A stretch of 64,000 nt of DNA from Oxalobacteraceae bacterium OTU3CINTB1 (GCA_024123955.1 CP099652.1:3844001-3908000), one strand, 5' to 3'. Shown: positions 43,255 to 52,710, counted from the stretch's first letter. Notes: generated by a model from the letters alone, not told the origin. Translations and numbers: made by a program.

Positions 43255-43932
43255 TTAACGCTGGGCCTTAGCCGCCAGGAACGCGTTGATCTTTTTGGCA
43301 ATCCACGGCTTGTCCGCCTTTAGCGCGAACTCTGCCGCCGTGAGCTTGAAGCCGCGATCCTTCAGCGTGGCGTCGGCGCCTCGCTCCAACAGCAACGCCA
43401 CCACCTGCTCCGCGCCTTCGCGCGCCGCCATCATCAACGGCGTCATCCCGGACGGCGATTCGGCGTCGATGTAGGCGTGCTGCTCCAGCAGGATGTTGGT
43501 GATCTCCACACTCCCGGCCGCGGCCGCGTAATGCAACGCGGTCCAGCCCTTTTGATTGACGTGCGCGCCGCGCTTGATCATGTCCAGCACCACCGGCTTA
43601 TTCTGGCGGAATGCCGCCATCATCAACGCGGTGTTGCCGTTGGGCGCCTTGGCTTCCAGGTCGATACCGGGCTGATCCATAAGCACGGTGGCGACCTTGA
43701 CCGCGTCGTGCCGCATCGCCAGGATCAGGCCGGTCTCGCCGCTCGGGTCGCGAACGTTGGGATTGAGGCCGCGCGCCAGCACTTTCTTGACGCCCCCGAC
43801 ATAGTCGACCTGCACGGCGCGGAAGAAGTCCACCTCTTCGTCCGTCTGATCGGCGGCGAAGGCCGGCAGGGCCGCCGCAACGGCAAGCACTCCCAGCAGG
43901 AAACGGCGGCGAGCTGTCTGTAGAATCAACAT
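43255..43932 (-). CDS. Exported ankyrin-repeat protein
   Basis: 225 residues with a signal peptide (RRRFLLGVLAVAAALPAFA), then four to five ankyrin repeats (GETGLILAMRHDAVKVATVL, GNTALMMAAFRQNKPVVLDM, GWTALHYAAAAGSVEITNIL, GMTPLMMAAREGAEQVVALL). It likely binds another protein in the periplasm. It starts 7 bp after tatD and is the last gene of the mltG-tmk-holB-pilZ-tatD cluster, a place where beta-proteobacterial relatives also keep an ankyrin gene. Confidence 0.85.
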   Translation of the reverse strand: MLILQTARRRFLLGVLAVAAALPAFAADQTDEEVDFFRAVQVDYVGGVKKVLARGLNPNVRDPSGETGLILAMRHDAVKVATVLMDQPGIDLEAKAPNGNTALMMAAFRQNKPVVLDMIKRGAHVNQKGWTALHYAAAAGSVEITNILLEQHAYIDAESPSGMTPLMMAAREGAEQVVALLLERGADATLKDRGFKLTAAEFALKADKPWIAKKINAFLAAKAQR

Positions 43933-43939
43933 GAGCTTT

Positions 43940-44719
43940 TTACGCCACGACGTTGAATAATTTGAAGAAATTGGCGGACGTCTGTTCCGCCACTTGCTCC
44001 ACCGGTACGCCTTTGAGCTTGGCGATATATTCGCCGACGTGGGCGACGAAGCCGGGCTCGTTCATCTTGCCCCGATGCGGCATCGGCGCCAGATACGGCG
44101 AATCGGTCTCGATCAGAATGCGCTCCAGCGGCACTTCCAGTGCCACCGCCTGCAAGTCCTTCGCGCTTTTGAAGGTGACGATACCCGAGAACGAAATGTA
44201 AAAGCCCATATCGATGGCCGCGCGCGCCACTTCCAGCGATTCCGTAAAGCAGTGCATGACGCCTGCGACGCCGCCGGCCTCGGTGCCGGCGCCCTCCTCG
44301 CGCATGATGCGGATGGTGTCCTCGCTGGCCGCGCGCGTGTGAATAATCAAGGGCTTACGCGTGATTCTTGATGCTTTGATGTGCGTGCGAAAACGCTCGC
44401 GCTGCCACTCGAGGTCGCCCTGCAGGCGGAAGTAATCCAGGCCGGTCTCGCCGATGGCGATAATTTTCGGATGGTTGGACAGTTCGACCAACTGCTCAAC
44501 GCTAGGTTCGGGCGTGTCTTCGTAATCGGGATGCACGCCGCACGAGGCGTAAATGTGCGGGTATTCCTTGGCCAGCGCCAGCACTTGTGGGAAATCCGGC
44601 AAGTCGACCGATACGCACAACGCGTGGGTCACCTTGTTGTCGGCCATCTTGGCCAGGATCTCGGGCATGCGAGCAGCCAGCTCGGGGAAATTAATATGGC
44701 AATGGGAGTCGATAAACAT
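43940..44719 (-). CDS. tatD: TatD-family metal-dependent hydrolase/DNase
   Basis: 259 residues from ATG 44719, where homologues begin (MFIDSHCHINF). Metal-site motifs are DSHCH at the N-terminus, GETGLDY near residue 93, IHTRAASEDT near 128, HCFTES near 153 and ETDSPYLAPMPHRGKMNEPG near 205. TatD proteins are 3'-5' exonucleases or related hydrolases. It follows pilZ by 57 bp in the conserved cluster. Confidence 0.93.
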   Translation of the reverse strand: MFIDSHCHINFPELAARMPEILAKMADNKVTHALCVSVDLPDFPQVLALAKEYPHIYASCGVHPDYEDTPEPSVEQLVELSNHPKIIAIGETGLDYFRLQGDLEWQRERFRTHIKASRITRKPLIIHTRAASEDTIRIMREEGAGTEAGGVAGVMHCFTESLEVARAAIDMGFYISFSGIVTFKSAKDLQAVALEVPLERILIETDSPYLAPMPHRGKMNEPGFVAHVGEYIAKLKGVPVEQVAEQTSANFFKLFNVVA

Positions 44720-44776
44720 GGCGATATTGTACCCCGGACGGGGCAGGCGCATCGGCGCGGCACTTCGCAAAAACGC

Positions 44777-45157
44777 CTACAAGGTATGCGTGGCGCGCGA
44801 CGACCTCAGCGCGGCGCCAAGGATTTCCTCGATCCGCAGCCGCGCGCGCTGCCCGCTCTCGTCGTCGGGGAAATGCACGCCGATGCCCTGCGCCTTGTTG
44901 TTGTGTGCGCCGGGCGGGGTGATCCAGGCCACCTTGCCGGCGATCGGATATTTGTTGGGGTCGTCCATCAACGCCAGGATGAGGTAGATTTCGTCGCCCA
45001 GCTTGTACGGCTTTTGCGTCGGCACGAACATCCCGCCGTTCTTGAGGAAAGGCATGTAGGCGGCATACAGCGCCGCCTTTTCCTTAATTGCCAGCGACAA
45101 CACCGTCGGCCGCGCGATGGGCGCGGCGTTCGGGTCGACGGGACTGGCAGCGGACAT
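44777..45157 (-). CDS. pilZ: PilZ domain protein
   Basis: 126 residues covering one PilZ domain (ALYAAYMPFLKNGGMFVPT, YLILALMDD, VAWITPPG, QGIGVHFPDDE). Placed between holB and tatD as in Pseudomonas and Neisseria, where PilZ is needed for type IV pilus assembly and does not bind c-di-GMP well. The c-di-GMP RxxxR/DxSxxG motif is not evident, agreeing with that subtype. Shine-Dalgarno GAAAGG precedes the ATG. Confidence 0.88.
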   Translation of the reverse strand: MSAASPVDPNAAPIARPTVLSLAIKEKAALYAAYMPFLKNGGMFVPTQKPYKLGDEIYLILALMDDPNKYPIAGKVAWITPPGAHNNKAQGIGVHFPDDESGQRARLRIEEILGAALRSSRATHTL

Positions 45158-45167
45158 GGCTTACCTT

Positions 45168-46205
45168 TCAGGCAACGCAGGCGGTATAGTCGAGCAACAT
45201 ATCCTCCAAGAACAGCTTGGGCGACAGCGGATGGTCGGACGTCGCGCGGCGCTCGTTGGCGCCCTTGATCGCCGCCAACAGCTTGCTCACGTGGATTTTG
45301 TCCGCCAGCCCGGCCAGCTCTTTCTGGTAGCGGGGATAGTAACGAATGTTACCCGCCAGTTTGTAGGAAAACAAATCATAAAGCCAGCGTTGCAGCCAAG
45401 ATACCTGCGCGCTCAGCGGCACCTTTTGAAGTTTATCAGCCACTTTCAACGCGCCTTCGACGCTTGGGCGCGCCAGCAGTTGCAGCAACACTTCCAAGTC
45501 GTCGCGGTTGCCCGTCTCGGCCTGCGCCATCGCCGCCAGCGGCGCGCCGCCCTGCTCGCGCAGCCAGCTGTCGGCGTCGGCCACGCCCTGCGCCTTGAGC
45601 CAGGCCAGCGCCTCGGCGTGGCTCGGCATCGGCAGCGCGAACTTGCGGCAACGCGACAGGATCGTCGGCAATAGCCGGTCGAGGCTGTTGGACGCCAGCA
45701 GGAACACCGTGCCCGGAGGCGGTTCCTCCAGCGTCTTCAGCAAGGCGTTGGAGGCCGGCATGTTGAGCGCCTCGGCCGGATACAGCACCACCACGCGCAG
45801 ACCCTGGCGGTGGGTCGAGATGTTCATGAAATCGGCCAGATTACGGATCTGCTCGATCTTGATTTCCTTGGACGGCGCCTTGGCCGACTTGGCCGACTTC
45901 TTGGTCTCGGCCTCGCCTTCCTCGCCCCCTTCGGCGGAAGGCTCGTCCTCCAATGCCTCAGGCCGCACGCGGCGGTAGTCCGGATGGTTTTGCTGCGCGA
46001 ACCAGCCGCACGAGGCACACTGGCCGCAGGCGTGGCCGTCCGGCAGTACCGCCTCGCACAGCAGCCCCTGGGCGAAGCGTTCGATAAAGTCGGACTTGCC
46101 AATGCCGGCGGCGCCATGGAAGAGGATGGCGTGCGGCATGCGCTGGCGCAGCTGTTGCAGCTGGGTCCAGGACGATTCTTGCCACGGATAGATCGTATTA
46201 CTCAT
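45168..46205 (-). CDS. holB: DNA polymerase III delta-prime subunit
   Basis: 345 residues. P-loop-like FHGAAGIGKSDF near residue 32, a four-cysteine zinc finger (LLCEAVLPDGHACGQCASC) near 48-66 and VVLYPAEALNMPASNALLKT near 140 (sensor/SRC region: LASNSLDRLLPTILSRCRKF). It is part of the clamp loader. A low-complexity acidic insert (EDEPSAEGGEEGEAETKKS) after the zinc finger is longer than in E. coli. It lies between tmk and pilZ. Confidence 0.93.
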   Translation of the reverse strand: MSNTIYPWQESSWTQLQQLRQRMPHAILFHGAAGIGKSDFIERFAQGLLCEAVLPDGHACGQCASCGWFAQQNHPDYRRVRPEALEDEPSAEGGEEGEAETKKSAKSAKAPSKEIKIEQIRNLADFMNISTHRQGLRVVVLYPAEALNMPASNALLKTLEEPPPGTVFLLASNSLDRLLPTILSRCRKFALPMPSHAEALAWLKAQGVADADSWLREQGGAPLAAMAQAETGNRDDLEVLLQLLARPSVEGALKVADKLQKVPLSAQVSWLQRWLYDLFSYKLAGNIRYYPRYQKELAGLADKIHVSKLLAAIKGANERRATSDHPLSPKLFLEDMLLDYTACVA

Positions 46206-46231
46206 TATATTCAGATACTTAGGTGGCGCGT

Positions 46232-46864
46232 TTAAAGTAGATCGTCAAGTATTGCGCTGATCTGCAACTGGATATGCGCGATCGATTGCGTCGAATCGAT
46301 CACGCGGAAACGCTCGGGAAACTGGGTTGCGCGGCGCAGATACTCGTTGCGGGTGGCGGCGAAGAAATCGGCCTTCTCCTGCTCGAACTTGTCCAGCGCG
46401 CGGGTGGCGTCGAGCCGCGCGCGCGCCACTTCCAGCGGCACGTCGAACAGCAACGTCAGGTCCGGCTGGAGATGCGGATGCACCCACTGCTCCAGCGCTT
46501 CCAGCTTGGCCAGATCCATGCCGCGCCCGCCGCCTTGATAGGCAAAGCTGGCGTCGGTGAAGCGGTCCGAGATGACCCAGGCGCCGTCTGCCAGCGCCGG
46601 GGCGATCACCTGCGCGATATGCTCGCGGCGGCTGGCGAACATCAGCAGCGCCTCCGTTTCCAGGTGCATTTTTTCATGCAATACCAGTTCCCGCAGCTTT
46701 TCGCCCAGCGGCGTGCCGCCCGGCTCGCGCGAGCTGACCAGCGCAATGCCGCGCGACTTGATGTATTCGCTGACGAATGCGATGTGGGTCGACTTGCCGG
46801 CCCCGTCTATGCCTTCGAAGGTGATGAATTTGCCGCTGTGTTGCGTGGCGCTTTGTTGAGTCAT
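46232..46864 (-). CDS. tmk: Thymidylate kinase
   Basis: 210 residues with P-loop [12 protein letters not shown] near residue 16, the DR(Y/F) segment [19 protein letters not shown] and [14 protein letters not shown]. It phosphorylates dTMP to dTDP. It starts 4 bp after mltG and precedes holB in the conserved cluster. Confidence 0.95.
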   Translation of the reverse strand: MTQQSATQHSGKFITFEGIDGAGKSTHIAFVSEYIKSRGIALVSSREPGGTPLGEKLRELVLHEKMHLETEALLMFASRREHIAQVIAPALADGAWVISDRFTDASFAYQGGGRGMDLAKLEALEQWVHPHLQPDLTLLFDVPLEVARARLDATRALDKFEQEKADFFAATRNEYLRRATQFPERFRVIDSTQSIAHIQLQISAILDDLL

Positions 46865-46868
46865 GTGG

Positions 46869-47858
46869 TTATCGTTGGTACTGATTCACTGCCCGGTTGT
46901 GGTCGGTCAGGTTATCGGAAAATTTGCTGGTGCCGTTGCCGCGGGCAACAAAATACAGGGCCTGCGACTTGGCGGGCGCCAGCGCCGCGGCCAGCGACTG
47001 CACACCCGGCAAGGCGATCGGCGTCGGCGGCAGGCCGTTGCGCGTGTAGGTATTGTACGGGGTGTCCGTCTCCAGGTCCTTTTTACGGATATTGCCCTCG
47101 TATTTGGTGCCCATGCCGTAGATCACGGTCGGATCGGTCTGCAGCATCATGCCGATTTTCAACCGGTTGACGAACACGGCGGCGATCATGTTGCGCTCGG
47201 ACTTTTGCCCGGTCTCCTTCTCGACGATGGAGGCCATCGTCAACGCCTCGTACGGATTCTTGTACGGTAACGCTGGATCGCGCTTTTCCCAGGCCGAGGC
47301 CAGGCGGTTGAGCATCATCGTGTGGGCCTGGCGATAGATTTGCAGGTCGCTGGCGCCCTTGGCGAACAGATAGGTGTCCGGGAAGAACAGGCCCTCGGGC
47401 TGCTTGTATTCGGAGGCGATGGCGTTCATCACTTCCTGGTCGCTGAGCGAGGTGGTGTCATGCTTGAGGCCGCGATGGGCGGCGATCGCCGCGCGCATCT
47501 GGCGGAACGTCCAGCCTTCGATGATGGTCAGCTGCTCCTGCGCGAACTCGCCGCGCACCAGCTGGTCGATCAGCTTGAGCGGCGTGGTGCCGGGCTTGAG
47601 CTCGTACGAGCCGGCCTTCAGGCGGCCGCTTTTATTGGTCACGCGGGCCAGCAGGTTGAACAGCAAAGGCCCCATCGGAATACCGGCGTCGGAGATTTGC
47701 TCGCCGGCCGCGTGGGCGCCGCTGCCCGGAATGATGGTGAAGGGTATCGGTTCAACGTCGCCGACGATAATCGGGGCCTGCGACCAGTACATGAAGTAAC
47801 CGCCGCAGGCGATTGCCAGGAGAACGCAGAGTGTAATTATTTTTTTGATAAATGCCAT
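46869..47858 (-). CDS. mltG: Endolytic murein transglycosylase MltG (YceG)
   Basis: 329 residues with one N-terminal membrane anchor ([19 protein letters not shown]) and the periplasmic YceG domain: LEGxF-type segment [32 protein letters not shown] containing the catalytic Glu, and [28 protein letters not shown]. It cuts nascent peptidoglycan strands. Divergent from ygfZ, as is common in proteobacteria. Confidence 0.94.
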   Translation of the reverse strand: MAFIKKIITLCVLLAIACGGYFMYWSQAPIIVGDVEPIPFTIIPGSGAHAAGEQISDAGIPMGPLLFNLLARVTNKSGRLKAGSYELKPGTTPLKLIDQLVRGEFAQEQLTIIEGWTFRQMRAAIAAHRGLKHDTTSLSDQEVMNAIASEYKQPEGLFFPDTYLFAKGASDLQIYRQAHTMMLNRLASAWEKRDPALPYKNPYEALTMASIVEKETGQKSERNMIAAVFVNRLKIGMMLQTDPTVIYGMGTKYEGNIRKKDLETDTPYNTYTRNGLPPTPIALPGVQSLAAALAPAKSQALYFVARGNGTSKFSDNLTDHNRAVNQYQR

Positions 47859-48020
47859 TGTTCGAGCCGGATTGTAGGATCAACTGAAATCGGTACAGCT
47901 TGCCACTTCTCGGATCGGACCGCCAGCACCGCGTTTTGCACGGCATCCGACGCGATCTTCGGGACATCACTATAATGAGCCCGTAATGATAATGCTTTAA
48001 TCGTCAAACTATTGGAAATT

Positions 48021-49037
48021 ATGTCTTCTTGGAATGAACTTTTAGCACAGCCGGCCTCCCCGCTGACGCCCGTCGCGCTGGCGGTCGGTTTTGTCGCGCC
48101 CATCACGGACCAGGGCTTGATCGCGCTGGACGGCGAGGAAGCGGCCGGTTTCCTGCACAACCAGCTCACCAACGACGTCGAGCACCTCGGGCCGGGCGAC
48201 GTGCGCCTGGCCGGTTATTGCTCGCCGAAAGGCCGTCTGCTGGCCTCGTTCCTGATGTGGCGCAACGAGACGACTATCTTCCTGCAATTATCGCGCGACA
48301 TCCAGGTGGCCGTGCAAAAGCGGCTGTCGATGTTCGTTCTGCGCGCCAAAGCCAAACTCAGCGACGCCACCGAGGCGCCCGCCAACCAGGTCGTGCTCGG
48401 CCTGGGCGGCGGCCTGGCCGAAGCCGTGCTGCAAACGTGGTTCGACACCCTGCCCGCCAAACCGTTCGCCAAAATCGATCATCCGCTGGGCACGCTGCTG
48501 CGCGTGGCCGACGCCTTCGGCGCCGCCCGCTACCAATGGCTGCTGTCGGGCGAGGTCGCGCAAACGGTCGCGGTCGAACTGGCCGACCGGCTCACCGTCG
48601 GCGGCAACCAGGCCTGGCACCTGTCTGAAATCCACGCCGGCATCCCGCAGATCGCCAAGGCCACGCAGGAGCAGTTCGTCCCGCAGATGGTTAATCTGGA
48701 ACTGCTGGGCGGAGTGAACTTTAAAAAGGGTTGCTACCCGGGCCAGGAAATCGTCGCCCGCAGCCAGTACCTCGGCAAGCTCAAGCGCCGCACCACCCTG
48801 GTCAGCATCCCCGACCCGGCGGCCGCCGCCGGCGCCGAAGTATTCGCCACGGCCGATCCCGAGCAGCCATGCGGCATGATCGTCAACGCCGCCGCCAACG
48901 GCAACGGCGGCGTCGACGCGCTGGTCGAAATGAAACTCGCCGCGATCGAAGCGGCCTCGGTCCGCCTCGGCTCGGCGCAGGGTCCGGCCCTGGCCTTCCT
49001 CGACATGCCGTACGTGCTGGACCCGCTCGACCTCTAG
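48021..49037 (+). CDS. ygfZ: YgfZ/GcvT-like folate-binding protein (Fe-S cluster biogenesis)
   Basis: 338 residues from ATG 48021. The defining motif KKGCYPGQEIVARSQYLGKL (with the essential Cys) is near residue 237, and a GcvT-like tetrahydrofolate fold precedes it (FLHNQLTNDVEHLGPGDVRL). YgfZ supports repair or assembly of certain iron-sulfur enzymes. It is followed directly by a DUF4936 gene and an NRDE gene in the same direction, 1 bp and then an overlap. Confidence 0.92.
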   Translation: MSSWNELLAQPASPLTPVALAVGFVAPITDQGLIALDGEEAAGFLHNQLTNDVEHLGPGDVRLAGYCSPKGRLLASFLMWRNETTIFLQLSRDIQVAVQKRLSMFVLRAKAKLSDATEAPANQVVLGLGGGLAEAVLQTWFDTLPAKPFAKIDHPLGTLLRVADAFGAARYQWLLSGEVAQTVAVELADRLTVGGNQAWHLSEIHAGIPQIAKATQEQFVPQMVNLELLGGVNFKKGCYPGQEIVARSQYLGKLKRRTTLVSIPDPAAAAGAEVFATADPEQPCGMIVNAAANGNGGVDALVEMKLAAIEAASVRLGSAQGPALAFLDMPYVLDPLDL

Positions 49038-49038
49038 C

Positions 49039-49326
49039 ATGGATCTCTATATTTATTATCAGGTCAAGGATGCCGACACGGCTTCCTTGCAGGCTGCGGT
49101 CGTCTCGATGCAGGCGGAGCTGTCGCGTGGGCACGGCGTCGCCTGCCATCTCAAGCGTCGTCCGGAAGTCAACGATGGCTTGCAGACGTGGATGGAAGTC
49201 TACGCCGCCACGCCTGCCGGTTTCGCGGCGGCGCTGGCCGACGCCGTCGAACGGGCCGGCCTGTCCGCCTGGACTAGCGGAGCGCGCCATACCGAAATGT
49301 TTACGGATTTAGTCCCATGTGCCTGA
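49039..49326 (+). CDS. DUF4936 family protein
   Basis: 95 residues (MDLYIYYQVKDADTASLQAA...), with a ferredoxin-like alpha/beta pattern. The family is found mainly in beta-proteobacteria, next to ygfZ. Starts 1 bp after the ygfZ stop and overlaps the NRDE gene by 10 bp, so all three are probably cotranscribed. Function unknown. Confidence 0.8.
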   Translation: MDLYIYYQVKDADTASLQAAVVSMQAELSRGHGVACHLKRRPEVNDGLQTWMEVYAATPAGFAAALADAVERAGLSAWTSGARHTEMFTDLVPCA

Positions 49327-50060
49327 TTGTTTTTGCCTGGCGGGTGATCCCGGCGGTGCCGCTGGTGGCCGCAGCCAACCGCGACGAGTTTTATCAGCGC
49401 GCCACTGCGCCGGCGGCGCCGTGGCCCGAGCATCCACAGATCTTTGCCGGCCGCGACCTGCAGGCCGGCGGCAGCTGGATGGGCATCACGCAACCGTCCG
49501 AGTGCGGCGGCGCGGCGCGCTTTGCCGCCATCACCAACATCCGCGCGCCGTCCGAGCACCGCGAGGACGCCCCGTCGCGCGGGCGGCTGGTGGCCGATTT
49601 CCTGGCAAGCTGCGTCACGCCGCAGGAGTACGTGGAGTCCATCCGCGACAGCGCCGGTGATTACAACGGCTTCAATCTGGTGCTGGGCGACCGCGACACG
49701 CTGATCTGGTTCTCCAACCGCGGCGACGGCGACCCGCGCAACGGCAAGCCGCTCGAACCTGGCGTGTACGGCTTGTCGAACGCGCTGCTCGACGCGCCGT
49801 GGCCGAAGGTAGTCAAGACCAAGGCGCAGTTCGCCAGTTTGCTGTGCCTGGGCGCACCGGACGAAGCGTTCTTCGAAATGCTGGCCGACACCGCGCCCGC
49901 GCCCGACCAGCGCCTGCCGGAAACCGGCGTGCCGCTGGACCTGGAGCGGATGCTGTCGGCGGTGCGCATCGAAAGCCCAAGCTACGGCACGCGCACCTCG
50001 ACGGTGGTCAAGCTGTACGCCGACGCCCACGCCACCCTGCATGAGATGCTAATTCAATAA
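49317..50060 (+). CDS. NRDE (TANGO2-like) family protein
   Basis: 247 residues beginning MCLIVFAWR, with the naming motif AANRDEFYQRAT at residues 19-30 and GGSWMGIT, GRLVADFL, NGFNLVLGDRD, GVYGLSNALLDAPWPKV. An N-terminal Cys2 suggests Ntn-hydrolase-like chemistry, as known for NRDE proteins by fold. The eukaryotic homologue TANGO2 is linked to haem or lipid handling. The bacterial role is unclear. Confidence 0.9.
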   Translation: MCLIVFAWRVIPAVPLVAAANRDEFYQRATAPAAPWPEHPQIFAGRDLQAGGSWMGITQPSECGGAARFAAITNIRAPSEHREDAPSRGRLVADFLASCVTPQEYVESIRDSAGDYNGFNLVLGDRDTLIWFSNRGDGDPRNGKPLEPGVYGLSNALLDAPWPKVVKTKAQFASLLCLGAPDEAFFEMLADTAPAPDQRLPETGVPLDLERMLSAVRIESPSYGTRTSTVVKLYADAHATLHEMLIQ

Positions 50061-50123
50061 CTCCGGGGTCAGGTCCACCATTTCTACACGGGCTCGTGCT
50101 TACGGCGTTGGCGACCCGGCGAT

Positions 50124-50156
50124 GGCGGATTACGCTTCGCTAATCCACCCTACGTG
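50124..50156. repeat. Dispersed palindromic repeat, copy 3
   Basis: Same element as copies at 12219, 32390 and 62626, with one mismatch in the right arm (TAATCCACC). It lies between the NRDE and VOC genes in a 170-bp gap. Confidence 0.88.
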
Positions 50157-50230
50157 ATCAACTGGTTGTCGCTGTCCCAACCTATGCTAGAGTTTAATCG
50201 GGCGTATTAACGGGTCTTGGAGGGTCTTCT

Positions 50231-50617
50231 ATGAAACGTGTAACCGGCATCGGCGGCATTTTCTTCCACGCAAAGGACCCGGTCGCGCTGCGCGCCTGGT
50301 ACCGGCGGCATCTGGGCATCGACGTGCAGGATTGGGGTGGCGCCGCGTTCACCTGGGCCGATCAGGCCGGCAACCCTGCCAAGGGAAGCACCATCTGGTC
50401 GATCGGCGCGGCCGACAGCAATCAGTTCGCTCCCAGCGCTTCATCGTTCATGGTGAACTACCGGGTCGAAGACCTCACCGCGCTGCTCCAGCTCTTACGC
50501 GACGAGGGCTGCCATGTGCTGGAAAACACCGACGACTCGGAATACGGCAAGTTCGGCTGGGTGGTCGATCCGGAGGGAAACAAGGTCGAGCTCTGGCAAC
50601 CTCCCGCCGGACAATAG
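50231..50617 (+). CDS. VOC/glyoxalase superfamily protein
   Basis: 128 residues, single vicinal-oxygen-chelate domain: GGIFFHAKDPVALRAWYRRH at the start, FMVNYRVEDLTALLQLLRDE and VDPEGNKVELWQPP at the end with the usual metal-ligand Glu. The first ligand position (His15) is present. Substrate unknown; could be glyoxalase-like or a resistance-type protein. Shine-Dalgarno GGAGGG precedes the ATG. Confidence 0.82.
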   Translation: MKRVTGIGGIFFHAKDPVALRAWYRRHLGIDVQDWGGAAFTWADQAGNPAKGSTIWSIGAADSNQFAPSASSFMVNYRVEDLTALLQLLRDEGCHVLENTDDSEYGKFGWVVDPEGNKVELWQPPAGQ

Positions 50618-50618
50618 C

Positions 50619-50648
50619 GCGCTTATTTGCGCTTATTTGCGCTTACTT
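50619..50648. repeat. Three tandem copies of a 10-bp unit
   Basis: GCGCTTATTT occurs three times head-to-tail (third copy GCGCTTACTT), starting 2 bp after the VOC stop and running over the stop codon of the minus-strand 87-residue gene. Probably replication slippage; no function implied. Confidence 0.85.
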
Positions 50649-50906
50649 GATATGAGGCGCCATCCTCTGGACCAGGGATAGCTGCGCGACCTTGTCATGC
50701 CGCGCCAGCGCGCTCAAAGAGTCGGCCGGCAGCGACGCGAACAGCACCCGGCGCCGGGTATCGGCGTCGGCGCAGCCCAGGCGCTGTAACTCGCCCGCCT
50801 CGTCCGGCGTCAGGTGCGACCGCAGCCGCACCGAGACGTCGACATTGCCCTCTTGCGGCCGCACCAGCGCCAGGCTGAGGGCGGCGTCAAACTTCGTACC
50901 ACTCAT
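50643..50906 (-). CDS. Free prodomain (I9)-like protein downstream of subtilase
   Basis: 87 residues without signal peptide. Its second half (VLFASLPADSLSALARHDKV to RMAPHI) follows the same hydrophobic pattern as residues 77-108 of the adjacent protease (VMTALVPAAKLMEFAQDEKV to RLRPLM), and its first half (LVRPQEGNVDVSVRLRSHLT) matches the start of that pre-domain. It starts 3 bp after the protease stop, so it is cotranscribed. A prodomain-like inhibitor or folding aid for the protease is the best reading; the similarity was judged by eye. Confidence 0.6.
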   Translation of the reverse strand: MSGTKFDAALSLALVRPQEGNVDVSVRLRSHLTPDEAGELQRLGCADADTRRRVLFASLPADSLSALARHDKVAQLSLVQRMAPHIK

Positions 50907-50909
50907 GAT

Positions 50910-52649
50910 CTATACCTTGATCAAGCCATATCCCCACTTTATATCATGCGCGCCGGCGGCCGAATCGGGCACGGCCGAATTTTTCTTCAACCACGCCTTG
51001 GCTTGCGCCGGCGTCGCCTTCGGGTTGCTTTCCAAGAACAGCGCCAGCAGGCCGGTGACCACGGGCGAAGCCATGCTGGTGCCCGCCATCACCCGATAGC
51101 CCTGGGCGATCACATCGTTTTTATCGACGCTGGAGGCCGACGACAGGGCTGACGCGATCATCGCGCCGGGCGCGGCGACGTCGGGTTTAAGGGCGCCGCC
51201 GCGCAGCGGCCCCGGGCTGCTGAATTCGGATATCGTGTCCGGCGCCAGGCCGACCGATTGCGGAGCGCCCGAAATATCGATCCACTGGTTGCGCGAGGTG
51301 TAGGAGGCGACCGTGACGACGTCCTTGCCGGAACCTGGCGAGCCGACCAGCGTATCGAAGACCGGCGCCAGCATCTCCGCCGAACCGTAGCGCTCCTGGT
51401 CGCTCAACAGCCAGACATCGACATCGGCAGCCGCGCCCGACTTGCGCCGCACCTCCACCTTCCACAGGCCGCCCTGCACCGCGCCCTGCCCGGACACCTC
51501 CACCAGGAATTGCCGGTCGCCGCCCGGCGCCAAGGATTCCGGCGTCGAGATGACCACCTGATCGCTGCCCAACATGGTCGTCTTGGCGGCCGGATCGGTG
51601 CCGAGCAGACCTTGCCACGGCGTCGCCGCGCCGGTGGAGCTGATGACCCGCACCTCGCATTTGGTTTTGCCCGAGTACCAGCCGTTGATCAGGAACCATG
51701 GCGCCGACAGGTTGGACCGCTTCGGCTGCACTTTGATCTCGAAACGCACGGCCTGGGCGGAATCGACCTTCTGCCGCGCATGGATCGGATCGCCGCCCTC
51801 GTTGCCGGCCGCCGCCACCACCAAGCGGCCGGGGCCGCATTCATCGCTGATCCCGACGCTGGTGTCGTCCTCGCCGTCGTGGCCGTCGAAGTGGCCGCCC
51901 AAACTGAGGTTGACGACGCACGGGCGCCCGAGCTTTTTGGCCTCGTCGAAGATCCAGCGGACGGCTTCGACGATCGCGCTGTTCTGGAAATTGGTCTTGA
52001 CGATGAGCAGGTCGGCGCCGCCGGCGATGCCGCTGAACGGCGCCACCGCGCCGCTGGCGATGCCGGCCACATGGGTGCCGTGGCCGTGCATGTCCGCACT
52101 GGCGTCCATCGACGCGCCCGTCAGCACGCGGCCCAGCTTGCTATAGCCGGTTCCGGGGCCTTCGCCGGCGATTTCCTGGTCCCAAATTTTCAGGATGCGG
52201 CCGGCGAAGGCCGGGTGGTTGACATCGATACCGGTATCGACGACGCCGACGATCACGCCCTCGCCGGAGACTTTATTCTGGGCGCGATATTCCGGCGCGC
52301 CGACCAGCGGCCCGGCGATATCCATCAGCGGGCGCAAACGCCTGGGCGCCGACACGCGCTCCACTTTTTCATCCTGCGCGAACTCCATCAGCTTGGCCGC
52401 CGGCACCAGCGCCGTCATCACCTCGCCGGAGCCTTTGACGAGCTTGATGCCGGCGACCGATTTGGTCTGCGGATCGGTACAGCGGACCAGGACGTGGTAA
52501 ATCGGCGCCAGGTTCGGCACGCGTTTTCTGACCGACAGCAAATTCGGCGCGCCGGTCACCTGTTCGGCTTCGCTCGATGCCAACAAAACGGCCAGGCTGG
52601 CCGACATCTTGTTTTTTCCGCCGACCGCGGACTTGGATTTGCTCGCCAT
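50910..52649 (-). CDS. Subtilisin-like S8 peptidase without signal peptide
   Basis: 579 residues. Residues ~45-110 resemble an I9-type prodomain. The S8 domain has Asp138 (GVVDTGIDVNH), His190 ([13 protein letters not shown]) and Ser525 (AGTSMASPVVTG), with a long insert (~300-440) between His and Ser that may be a jelly-roll or protease-associated domain. The N-terminus (MASKSKSAVGGKNKMSASLA) lacks a hydrophobic signal, so it may be cytoplasmic or exported another way. It is followed by a gene for a free prodomain-like protein. No secretion partner is nearby. Confidence 0.85.
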   Translation of the reverse strand: MASKSKSAVGGKNKMSASLAVLLASSEAEQVTGAPNLLSVRKRVPNLAPIYHVLVRCTDPQTKSVAGIKLVKGSGEVMTALVPAAKLMEFAQDEKVERVSAPRRLRPLMDIAGPLVGAPEYRAQNKVSGEGVIVGVVDTGIDVNHPAFAGRILKIWDQEIAGEGPGTGYSKLGRVLTGASMDASADMHGHGTHVAGIASGAVAPFSGIAGGADLLIVKTNFQNSAIVEAVRWIFDEAKKLGRPCVVNLSLGGHFDGHDGEDDTSVGISDECGPGRLVVAAAGNEGGDPIHARQKVDSAQAVRFEIKVQPKRSNLSAPWFLINGWYSGKTKCEVRVISSTGAATPWQGLLGTDPAAKTTMLGSDQVVISTPESLAPGGDRQFLVEVSGQGAVQGGLWKVEVRRKSGAAADVDVWLLSDQERYGSAEMLAPVFDTLVGSPGSGKDVVTVASYTSRNQWIDISGAPQSVGLAPDTISEFSSPGPLRGGALKPDVAAPGAMIASALSSASSVDKNDVIAQGYRVMAGTSMASPVVTGLLALFLESNPKATPAQAKAWLKKNSAVPDSAAGAHDIKWGYGLIKV

Positions 52650-52710
52650 ATTCGCCCTGTCTTAAAGTGTTAAAGATAAGACATACTGTACAACATTGGC
52701 GAGCTAAGCA

